DNA from: Malus domestica
Lineage: Eukaryota > Streptophyta > Magnoliopsida > Rosales > Rosaceae
Length of the DNA stretch: 64,000 nucleotides
Reading direction: 5' to 3'
NCBI RefSeq assembly: GCF_042453785.1
Contig: NC_091668.1
Location: 30,505,501 to 30,569,500 of the forward strand
Below the pieces are notes generated by a model. That model did no database searches and was not told the origin of the DNA. It saw only the letters and a list, made by a program, of their open reading frames with translations. Made by a program: the position numbers and the translations under genes. Below are positions 24,601 through 33,000 of the stretch, piece after piece. How positions within the stretch are numbered: position 1 is the first letter of the stretch; each line of letters opens with the position of its first letter.

Positions 24601-26709
24601 CGCAATTGATGAATGTGTGCATCCGAGACACCACCAAAACGCTGCTCAAGTTTGAGCCAGAGATCACGAGCGGAGGAAACACCGACGGTGAACGGAATGA
24701 TTTCCTCAGAAAGCGTCGAATTGAACCAGATAAGCAGATTCTGATCTTTCTCATACCATTGCTCAAAATGTGGATTGATTGAGCGATCTGGAAGAAAGGG
24801 AGAGGGACAGGGCTCAGTGCCATCAACAATCCCTAGAAGCTTGTAGCGACGAAGAATCGGAGCAAACAAGGCCCGCCACGGCAGATAATTGGATCGCCGG
24901 AGCTTGATCGGAACCATACTGCCAATGTTCTGAATCGTGAGAGAATGATACATCTGAGAGGTATTGAGATTTGGGGAAGAAGAATTAGGGTTTGAAGGAG
25001 GCACCGACTCAATTGGAGAAGAAGAATCAGAGGGAGACGCCATCAAGATGCAAGAAAAAGAAATCAAGAATCTGAATCAGACGCAAACAATCACGTCGGA
25101 GAAGACGATCAGAGAGGAGCGGAAGATCGAAGAAGAAAATTGCAGGATCGAAGAGAGGCCGTGAGGCGGTTTGGCGATGGTACCATGTAGAAAGCCAAGA
25201 CTCACAGTTTCTAAATATCTCTCATATATTGATTCAATGTAATAATCTTACAGTATGCAGCAGTGTATATATAGACAGTACACTGCTCTAATTACAATTA
25301 TATCCTTGTCTAATCTATCTATTTACATAAGAAACTTAACACACATCTAACTAATTTTACTTGACTCTTTAAGAATTTATGTAGGACTTAATGCATATTA
25401 GTTACCATCTCTGCTGAAAGTATACCATTAGATTTCACCCCAGCAAGCAAGAAAGCCAGTAGGTCCACCCAGTTACGTATAAAGGGATCTTTCAGTTCCA
25501 ACGAGTCAACGATTTCTGAGAATGGTCTGAGAAGCTTTGTGGCACCAAGTGCTCCCTGCGGTCCCATTTCAACAAAAGATTTCAAGAGAGAGGGAGCGTA
25601 TCTAGCTCCAGCAGTGGAAAGAACACCTAAATCCCCTCGGATGGAAAGCGGAGGCAGAGCCATTGCAGCTGCAGACAACGGGAGAATGGCATCCTGTAGA
25701 AGAGTTTCACTTTTCATATGAGAGGTAACCCAAAAGAGAACTGCAGAAAATCAAGATATATACTGATGGTACTCACAAGAAGTTTTTTCCACTCTCGAAC
25801 TGCATTTGGACTTGCATACTTCTCGAGGTCCTGGAAGGAGGGAAAAAACCAAACATAGTGAATTTGACTGTAAAATTCTCAACGAATTATCGATGGGACA
25901 AACTAATGATTAAAAAGAGGCTAGACAGATGTAACAAAGGGGATGCGAAGAAAAATCTACCAACATGCAAGTTTATTGACTAATGATTAGCTACGAATTG
26001 CTCATTGTTTCAGGAGAAACTTGCATCCTCGCCGGAGAGTTCCCGAGAGATAAGTAAGCAATAATAAGCCAGCATAAGACAGGCCAAATTAAGGTTAAGG
26101 TAATGAAACATGTACAATTCACAACAAGATTCGACCTTGTAAAACTCCGTGGGACCAATGCGTGATAGAAATTCAGCTTCAGGTAAGTAGACCATCCACG
26201 AATCATAACTGGCACAAGGAATTGCCTCCCCCAATGCATCAAGAACCTGAATTACGGAACACGAATAAGTCCTCCTTATCATAACGAGCAGAGAAAAGAA
26301 AAGAGAAAGCAAAGAAAAATGAGCAGAAGGAACAACTGACCTGTCCAAGAGGATTAGCCTGAGGGCCTTTGGACTGAAATCCGGAGAATAGAGAGGGGCC
26401 GGAGTCAAACTGAAAGCCTTTAATCTCGAATGAATGAGCAGCACCCCCAGGCAGATCATGACTCTCTAAGACAAGAACATCTTGCTGGTACCTAGCCAAA
26501 AGCCCCGCGCAACACAGTCCCCCGATACCACTTCCAATGACTACAACATCAGCCTCTGCCTTCCCTGCACAACAGGTTCAGTAGTTATTTTCTTTTTTTG
26601 GACAAACGATAGCGTTAAAAGGGTTAAACTGTTAGTCGTTAGGGGAGGAGATCACTGGGGATTCAGTAGTTTTCTAAAGATGAGATAATGTGCGTTACTT
26701 ATCCCACAT

Positions 26710-26747
<38 letters not shown>

Positions 26748-26933
26748 ACCTGAGAAAGATTTGTTGTCTTGGAGAGAGGCAGCCCCAGCCCCGGTGGAAG
26801 AAGAGGGGGCCTGTCCGACGGAACTTCGCGCCAAAACAGGATGATTTCTGACCGTTGTGGATTGCAAGGTGGAAGGAGAGAGATGAGGTTGGAAAAACTG
26901 AAGAGTAGCATTTGGAAATGCTGCCAATGCCAT
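18666..26933 (-). CDS. Carotenoid-isomerase-like FAD-dependent oxidoreductase, plastid-targeted (At1g57770 type)
   Basis: A member of the CRTISO/phytoene-desaturase-like flavoprotein family. True CRTISO isomerises poly-cis lycopene in plastids; the substrate of this CRTISO-like branch is uncertain. Nine exons join in phase: 26933-26750, 26564-26341, 26246-26136, 25830-25777, 25693-25406, 20330-20139, 20039-19881, 19661-19425, 18980-18666, about 587 residues. The N-terminal 60 residues are Ser/Pro-rich (transit-peptide-like). The dinucleotide fold VVVIGSGIGGLCCAGLLA is followed by VLVLESHDLPGG and FDSGPSLFSGF. LHGSGAVVDALVRGM and the C-terminal FAD motif YCCGDSTFPGIGVPAVAASG are intact. Intron 5 is swollen to about 5 kb by a copia retrotransposon in the same orientation; without it the intron would be about 260 bp. 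The coding exons show no damage. Confidence 0.92.
20566..20753 (-). repeat. 3' LTR of the copia element
   Basis: 188 bp, reading TGTAAAGAG...TTTCTACA on the minus strand. It follows the polypurine tract TTGAGGGGG (about 20754-20762) and contains a TATA-like CTATATATACACTG (about 20644-20657). Confidence 0.92.
20727..25043 (-). CDS. Copia Gag-Pol polyprotein, intact
   Basis: About 1438 residues from the ATG at 25043, preferred because TTGATGGCG is a good context; an in-frame ATG at 25067 would add eight residues. In order: gag with a GS/RG-rich tract and zinc knuckle CQICGSTSHEALDC (CX2CX4HX4C); protease WLIDSGATSHI; integrase with WHSRLGHPS, LLHCDVWGPS, RSDSGGEF and QQNGCVERKHRH; reverse transcriptase with GLDYTETFSPVAKP and catalytic YVDDILVIG; RNase H with SDADWAGCPFDRRSTSGY, SSTEAEYRSLA and HTKSLSK. 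No stop or frameshift is seen. The last codons (LRGCKESSKIS) run through the polypurine tract and end inside the 3' LTR. It is probably able to transpose, but activity is not shown by sequence. Confidence 0.95.
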   Translation of the reverse strand: MASPSDSSSPIESVPPSNPNSSSPNLNTSQMYHSLTIQNIGSMVPIKLRRSNYLPWRALFAPILRRYKLLGIVDGTEPCPSPFLPDRSINPHFEQWYEKDQNLLIWFNSTLSEEIIPFTVGVSSARDLWLKLEQRFGGVSDAHIHQLRSKLQNIQKGSQSMADYLQQIKEISDSLTAAGASVTDRDLIAATLAGLTDDFESFTDSILLRLSSTSLDELHGLLLTKELSMERRKKSSSSEPFHAFSVQSQAPLLPTPPPHALVAPNPGASPLQNSFRYNSTRSYTRGSNRGFSRGSNRNYNRGSNRGNFNSGFNRGSYNSGFNRPASSSGHKTSCQICGSTSHEALDCFDRMNPEISGKFSPAKLAAMCAHYTAKSSNSWLIDSGATSHITNDISNIQSPTPYHGEDKVYIGDGKGLSIDHIGTSILHTPAHSFKLHNVLHVPQMQHSLLSAYQFIKDNDCSLTLDINGSSVKDRFTGRTLLRGQVKDGFFPLHGSPALSTVSHSPTALVSTAANVRIWHSRLGHPSSAIFRKVLSTNKVVVHGTSSLAFFCKDCALAKNHKLPFGSPQSVSTASLELLHCDVWGPSPVVSVSGYRYYLLIVDDYSKYSWYFPLKSKSSVFSTFVDFKSYVENAIGNKIKVVRSDSGGEFTSHQFQHFLKLHGIFQQFSCPHTPQQNGCVERKHRHLVETARTLLVQSQVPHKFWVEAFSTATYLINRLPLGGVLQSPWELLFGTSPDYSRLRIFGCCCYPWLRPYTTSKLASRSTSCVFLGYSLQHKGYRCLDPVTQRVYISRHVLFDETTFPFQSLSSAFPGASPVLTDPSPVNSSVNLQFTIPAAQSGSSTVPQVHLPAPGDVPVPQVNLPVPVDVSVPPEDLPVTHEPSSVPNTHPMITRSKAGISKPKAYSATKHPLPDTVDIIPTTYLQASKHIHWRSAMQDEINALQSTGTWSLVPFTSQQNIVGCKWVFRVKKHPDGTIDRYKARLVAKGFHQQAGLDYTETFSPVAKPVTIRILLSLAVQHDWFLNQLDISNAFLHGDLQEDVYMQQPPGFSDPTYPHHVCKLRKSLYGLKQAPRAWFEKLFAVLKSLGFHQSQSDASLFVLQDGVPVIVLVYVDDILVIGPNTAACQRFIQKLSTVFPVKDLGPLHYFLGLEVQRSADGLFLHQSKYISDLLHKTRMAGAKPCLTPLGSHKLDHTGPLLHDPTEYRSIVGALQYLTWTRPDLSFAVNQVCQFMHAPREPHLQAAKRILRFLKATVSHGLWFKKGTVHLTAYSDADWAGCPFDRRSTSGYCIFLGSNLISWSAKKQPTVARSSTEAEYRSLAHTAAEITWICKVFKDLGLHLPQVPSLWCDNLSAISLASNPVFHARTKHIELDYHYIRELVLANLLKVQYVCSHDQLADIHTKSLSKSRFLYLQSKLALGPFDASKFSLRGCKESSKIS
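25173..25185 (-). promoter_or_regulatory. Putative primer-binding site of the copia element
   Basis: Directly inside the 5' LTR the minus strand reads TGGTACCATCGCC. The first five bases match the usual initiator-tRNA-Met site (TGGTATCAGAGC) and the rest does not, so the primer is uncertain. Confidence 0.4.
25186..25371 (-). repeat. 5' LTR of the copia element
   Basis: Identical to the 3' LTR, except that the outer end reads TAAAG where the 3' LTR has TGTAAAG: two bases appear to be missing at the host junction before the AGAAT target duplication. Confidence 0.9.
26712..26746. repeat. (GA)n microsatellite at the 5' end of isomerase-like intron 1
   Basis: A run of about 16 GA dinucleotides begins almost at the splice donor (intron starts 26749), so the transcript has a CU repeat immediately after the donor. 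Confidence 0.9.
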
Positions 26934-27389
26934 TGTCAAAATATTTTCGAGCTTTGGGAGTTCCTCATGCAATCTCGGTTTTCAGTTCCAACTAAAAGTT
27001 TGCTTGGTTGGTAAAGAAGAGAGTAGGACTTGGTGTTTTGTAGCTAGCCACGTCATCAATTTCTCAGCCCTGCTTCCACTTCCAATCTCCATCCCTTGTT
27101 TTATTTGTGGGTTTATCCATCAGCATTGGGGAAAATGAGCAAAACTCAACTCCATTCAGGAAGTAATATTTTTGCTCGTCACCTCATTTGATTGCAGTTT
27201 AAATTTTGATATTTGTGTAATGAATAGATTAAATCGAATTCGTTTAACGATAATTAATGAAGTGATGAGCATTATTACCGCTCAAAGATGGTGATCATTC
27301 CATTTATTTACTTTCCTTTCCTTTGTGAGAGTAAAACTTAGAATTGGTTCCTTACTTTTTTGCTCTTGTTTATGTTTTATAATTGGTCA

Positions 27390-27525
27390 CCAGATAGCGC
27401 GTTACCGCAATGCAGAAAGCAATCATGCCTATGCACCCTGATGCGAGTTCAATTCTCACTGATCCCCCTTTTCCTACTAGCTAATATTTTAATCCACTAA
27501 TGTTACCGTTCATAAAAAAAAAAAT
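27390..27525 (+). repeat. SINE-like, tRNA-derived repeat
   Basis: GATAGCGCGTTACCG resembles an A box, GAGTTCAATTCTC carries a B box (GTTCAATTC), and the repeat ends in a poly(A) run near 27514. Confidence 0.5.
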
Positions 27526-27676
27526 TAAAAAAAATTAATCCCAACATGAGATATAACCACATGTGATTCCAACATTCTCCTTGTGCACTTAGAGAAAATG
27601 TGCGAAAATCACTTTTCTTCCGACAATAACTAGTTTGTCCTAGTCCTACTTAAGATTAATATTTCAACCGTTTTAC

Positions 27677-27945
27677 CAACAACAACCAAGCTTCGTATCA
27701 TTAATTGGGATCGCATGTATGAATCATAGAACATCAATGCGCTCAATCTTACACCAAGTCTTCCGTTAACTCCACGTACTCATCTTTTCTTATGGTCACT
27801 TTCTAAGTCTTCTTAGGTCTTCGTCTACCCCTTTCGTCCTGAGCCTCCGTCTCATAGTCACTCTTCTAACCAGAACATCTTATATTTTTCAGTTCACGTG
27901 TTCAAACCACCTTAACCGTTTTTCTCTCATCTTACTTTAGCTGTC
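27677..27945 (-). pseudogene. 3' end of a LINE (RTE-like), reverse transcriptase C-terminal remnant
   Basis: Minus-strand reading gives LRWFEHV near 27920, then degenerate VRR and RRRLRTKGVDED-type residues with many stops. This is the RWFGHV...RGRPxK tail typical of plant RTE-type LINE reverse transcriptases. The plus strand starts with the CAACAACAACCAAGCTT motif seen at the 3' ends of these elements. It is dead. Confidence 0.65.
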
Positions 27946-28152
27946 TTACGATGGCAGAAAACAAAAAGTCCGATTGGTAAAAACTTTAAGCAGTTCATCA
28001 AATATACGTTCACACCACCAAACGAGCGTTAGTGTTTCCATTTTGTGTTTCCTATACAGTTCCGCTACCTCGAAAAACCTATAGCCATAACAAGCACATA
28101 TAGAATTCGAAATATACAATTCCAATCATCAACATTGCATTCCAACTCTGTG

Positions 28153-28242
28153 TCATGACGTATGCCCTAGAGGCTCCTCGGCCCGATGGTCGGGCTTCAT
28201 GTGGCCCTCCCACTCGCCGTGGCAAGATTGGTCGGAAGCCAT
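28153..28242 (-). CDS. Candidate 29-residue micro-ORF with strong start context
   Basis: On the minus strand a pyrimidine-rich leader (CTCTTTCTCTGTCTTTGTCT) is followed by GGAAAAATGGCTTCC, a near-ideal plant start context. A short GC-rich frame follows, beginning MASDQSCHGEWEGHM, ending EEPLGHTS, and closed by TGA. The peptide holds one Cys and four His amid acidic residues. The frame is also open upstream to 28368, through the CT tract. I do not recognise the peptide. It could be a real micropeptide, the first exon of a gene whose later exons I cannot see, or chance. Confidence 0.3.
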   Translation of the reverse strand: MASDQSCHGEWEGHMKPDHRAEEPLGHTS

Positions 28243-30017
28243 TTTTCCAGAGAGAGACAAAGACAGAGAAAGAGAGCAAACGAACAAACTATATTCCGGC
28301 AATCTCCACTCAGAACAATGTCTCCTTCCGTTAATACAAGGTGAAACACTGCCAAGACATAGACCCAATCATTCAGTCACTCACCCGGGCATCAACTGCA
28401 AAATGGCTCGAGCTGTCTTTTCTACTCGAAACAAGCCAGCAATCAGAGTATCTGAGAAAACTCCAGGGCCTTACAATACAAACTGGTTGCAGATGCTACA
28501 CTGCTCGCAACAGGGCGTAGATACACAAGAAATAAACCGTGAAGCCGCACATAGTGCTCCGCCTTCATATTTACAGTTATACTAATGGACGACAACCATC
28601 TATAACATAAATACCTAAATATCCCGATAACCAGTGAAGGACAAGAAGGAATGTGTGCGTAACCCTTCTGCGAGGAGCGCATTGTTGGGGGGCACTCTGA
28701 TAAAAACTGTTACATACCTTAATGATGCTGATGTCTTTTACTATTCTTCCTTTCCCCTCCTATTTCCATGCCGACACCAGCAAACTTGGAAATTTCTTCA
28801 AACCCATGCTATGTTTATATACCTGTGTCTCCATCACTCCGTATGGCTTTCCAAAAGGAATATCTTTCAATGCTGCCGACGCTTTGTTTACAACTCTGTA
28901 ATCTGTCTGGAAAAAATCAGACAGCTTCAGGGCACTGGTACATGCTCACTCTGAAGGTTCTTTTATTTTTCTTTTTGGTAATTCACTCTCAAGGTTGAAG
29001 TAGCCAAACATCACACTGCAAAGTCATAAACAGAAACCAATTTTAAGTCGTTTATAAAAAGACAAATCCTGATTTAAACCTCTTATAAGAAGAGTTGTTT
29101 CCTTCTTTTCTCAATTTCTTGCAATATATACTAATCATGCATGCACAGATTTCTTAACTACCTATCATACATGTAACACAATATCTATATATTATTTTCA
29201 ATGCTGGTAGATCATGCATGGATTCAACAATACTGCAGGAGGGAGAAGTGCGGATAGACACGGAGCTTCAATAAGAAACGCTAGACTTAAATAACAAATT
29301 AATGCAGTTGTGCACACAGTAGTTCTAGAAAATGATAGCACGGCTAGCAGTTAAAGAAGACAATAAAAAGATAGCATCTTCGGCAGTGCTGGGAATAGAA
29401 ATTGTCACAACATACCATCACAAACGAGAGAGGCTCCTGGAATCTCAAATGAAAGCCATATAGAACAGGACAAGAAACTTCATATGATGCATTAGGCTAC
29501 CATAATTCATACAAGATGACAAATGACCTCATTTAAGTTGAGCTGTCCTCCAGCTCCAATGATTACCACAATTGATGGCCCGTACTATTGGTGTGCGAAA
29601 GAGTGATTATTACACATAAAAAATTGATTTTTCAAAACTAGATCATTAGACAGTTAATTCCCTTCTTACTGGTCACTAAACAATTAGAAGACTTGGATCA
29701 AAACCTAATTAATTAAATACATAAAAGAGCCATCCCATATTGCAAATGAATTACATGTTAGTTTTGATCTGTCTACTTTCAGTGGTCTACCTCTTAGAGG
29801 TCTATAATGCATATGTTCCTACCACCTAAGCTTAGTTTCTCTCTTATCAGTAACAGGTATCACTCTTTTTCAATTGACTTGTATCGACTTTTTACTGACT
29901 ATCAATTATCCATTGTGTACAAAAGAATGAAAGCAGGGTAATTCAGATGATCATCAGGATAATTCAGATGATGATGGATATAAGATTGTGTTTACCAATT
30001 TAACAAAAAGAAAATCC
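28243..30017 (-). other. Region downstream of UPF3; probable long 3' UTR in part
   Basis: No conserved coding frame. A minus-strand AATAAA lies near 28971-28978, about 1.05 kb below the UPF3 stop, so a long 3' UTR is possible. Confidence 0.35.
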
Positions 30018-33000
30018 TCAGGAACCAGAACTTGACTTCTGAACCCACACTTGTTTCTGCAGACACATTAAAGTAAAAGTGTAACAGCCTATTACAGAAT
30101 GAATAAAAGACAAGATATTGAACACAAGTTAAGCAATATGCTGAAAAACAAGCACCTCATGGGAGCCATAGCCTCTCTTCGAATGTTTTCCTTCACCGGC
30201 AACTGGAGAGCCATCAAGATCCTTAACACCATGTGTTGCTCCACGGCGACCATGATGTTTATGGGAGCCTGCATAAAGTATTAGTATTTGTTATTACCGC
30301 ATCAAGAAAAATGCACCAAGCTCCTGCCTAGCCAAAGATGCATAGATCGTGCAGATGCATAGGTGCTTTAATGTGCAAAACATTTGCTAGTCATACAGAA
30401 ACATCAGTATTTTTGCCAAAATATTGATGTTTTGGTCCTGGAATAGTAAATGCATTAAACTGCCACTTCCTGTGTTTGTTCAGAATTTCAATAGTTCTAC
30501 CAAAATTACAAGTGGAAATTTGACATATTTCAATCAGTCACTAGTCACTACAACAATTTAAGAGTAAGCATGTAAGCTGTACTATATGTAGAAAGAAGGG
30601 AGCTCCTATGGACCTACATTTAACTAGTTTTTTTATAGTCAAAATAATAAATTATTGATCAAATAAACAGCATCTGAAGTTTCACAAAAATATGTTTCTC
30701 TTACTTTTACCAATATAGAGACATTAAAATTTTCGTCCATAATTGTGTTTTTGGAACCTACACAGATATCTAATACCTGGGTTTTAACTTCCACTCAGTA
30801 TTTGATATAAGAACTCTACACAGGATTTTTTTTTTATTATTCATGCAAAATAATGCCTGATAAGCTCTTCAAGGTTTCAACAATAATATTTTCTTACCTA
30901 TGTCCATATATTTTCAATTATTCATGGAAAGAAATATAAACATTGATTAGAGTACCTAGCAATGTAACCCTAAAACAAAGTTTCCTTTGAATAGTAGTCG
31001 CACCTTCTGAAGAATCTAGGAGTGAATGATCAGGTTGAAAAGCAGACGACAAAGACTCATCGCTTGCAGATGATCCATCTAAACGATTAAGAGGAGTCCA
31101 TACACCACGATCAGGTCTGTCCTTATTCCTCGTCCGTTTCTCCTGCTTCTCACTATAACTACCATGCAAGTCATTCCCAACTATCTTATGATCTGGAGCT
31201 CCATTTGTTTCCTTTAAAATCAATTGCACATGTTGCGACCGAGGAAGTCTTTTGTCCCTATCTGAACTTGAACTCTGGATTTGCTGCTCGGAGTGAGTCC
31301 CAGAAGACTGACTTTGACATGCATCCTTGTTTAGAAGTATGCTTTTTATAATCCTTCCATTATCATGATGACGCGGGTTCTGTTTAAGTGCAACTGAACC
31401 ACCCATGTTTTTAGAATATGTACTATGCTGCTGTGACATGTTCGCCGGCACCTGCACAAGGAGTGATAGACATGAGCAGAAGTAAAAGGAGATCACATTT
31501 CTCGGTGTCAAAGCCCTCAGCCCATCTAAATACGCAAACAAAATGTTGCCACTTTGCAACTTATTTGATGACCATTTTTTTTCAGAAGCTAAAAGTTTAT
31601 TTTTATATAACATATGCTTAAATTATGCAAATTAAGTAGATAGTCACACCTAGATTTTCCACAGAAACATGCACACAATAAACAATATAATTTGGCGTTA
31701 AATTATATCATGCTGAAACTGCAATCCATGCATACTATAACATGCATGTCGTTATCACTACCGTCTGCACCTATAGTCAATATTTCCAGTCATAACTGAA
31801 TCTAGTGTTAAATTATATCATGCTGTGCAAAAAGTAGAACAAGTTAACTAGTATGTTGGTTTTAACTGGCATCATTTGGCATATTGACAGAACTACATCA
31901 GAAAACATAAAAAGCCCTCTCGCCCCACCATTGTAGACCAAAAGATAACCAATAGTAAATGAGATCAAGCAAGGAGGAGGTTTACATGAGATATCTCCTT
32001 CTCTTTCCTTTTCACAAGCAAGACTTTCTTTTTCCCAGCATCAGCACCTGAAACTCCTGAAATAGGGGTAAGAACTTATAGATCAAAAATGGAAAGCAAC
32101 TCACTGTCAGAGAAAAAAAGGCAATACCAGAATTCAGGAAGAGAAGAGGGGGGGGGGGGGTGTGGCGGCTAAAATAAAAGATAAAACTCAAAAAGGGAAC
32201 TATAAAGAGGGAGGGAAAAAACCTACAAATAAAATGTAAGGGGATGCAAGGAAGAAGTTTGTAAATGCAGAACTTCCGATTTTCTCCAATTAAAACTTAA
32301 AACTATATCAACCAACCTACTTGAAAATTAATTGAAACGATGAAAGCTACCAAAAATATTTCTTAGCTATGAAATGCTCAAAGTACTCTCTGCAACTAAA
32401 TAAAGATTATAACCAAACTAAGAACAAAGTTCAAAACTCTACAAAACTTAAAACCTTAAATTCTGTATATGATAAAATGCGCAAAGTCCACAATTCCTAA
32501 AAGAAATTGACTAAAGGGAAAACTATAGTACTTGCAACATAATCACAAGAGCCAGAAGAATGAAAGGGAAGAGAACCTTGACGTCAAAGTAAGTTTAAAA
32601 GAGATCAAAAGTGATACTTCCACTTCATAGACAAGGAAAACCATTGAACCATTACATGTGAGTGAGGGTACTAGGGCAAAAAATGCCTAGTCATCAGCAA
32701 ATACTCTCAAACAATCAATTAACATACCACTCTCCTCTTCAAACAATTGAGTTCCAACTGGAGATGCCAAAATGGAAGACTTCTCGGAAGGTTGCTGATC
32801 ATCGCGCTTGGGTACCAATGTATATGTTGACTTGTCTTTGGCACTCGTGTTCTTTCTAACATCCCTCACAACATACTGCAAATCAGACAGGCCCTCTAAA
32901 TAACCTTAAACATAAAATTTGACATGCAATCAATTATAAATTTCCGAGATGAACATGGAACTAGGAACTGCCAAAAATGAAAAACTAAGAAAATGTCATA

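Larger units (their letters stand above)
20566..25371 (-). mobile_element. Complete, young Ty1/copia retrotransposon
   Basis: About 4.8 kb, inserted in intron 5 of the CRTISO-like gene in the same orientation as the gene. It is flanked by a 5-bp target duplication AGAAT (20561-20565 and 25372-25376). The two LTRs are identical over about 186 bp by eye, and a single uninterrupted polyprotein frame lies between them, so insertion was recent. The insertion point is only about 30 bp past the splice donor at 25405. The domain order gag-protease-integrase-RT-RNase H is that of copia. The short LTRs and compact layout suggest the Ale/Retrofit group, which is a guess. Confidence 0.95.
27015..28150. 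other. Intergenic region upstream of the isomerase-like gene
   Basis: No supported gene. It contains a SINE-like repeat (27390-27525) and a LINE fragment (27677-27945). The first few hundred bases should hold the promoter of the isomerase-like gene, with no clear TATA box identified. Confidence 0.5.

Noticed and set aside
23990..24829. Long minus-strand ORF overlapping the copia gag region, and other frames across 20800-25100
   Set aside because: Alternate-frame shadows of the intact copia polyprotein.
28199..28585. 128-codon plus-strand ORF
   Set aside because: No family features, low-complexity start, overlaps the opposite-strand micro-ORF; probably chance.
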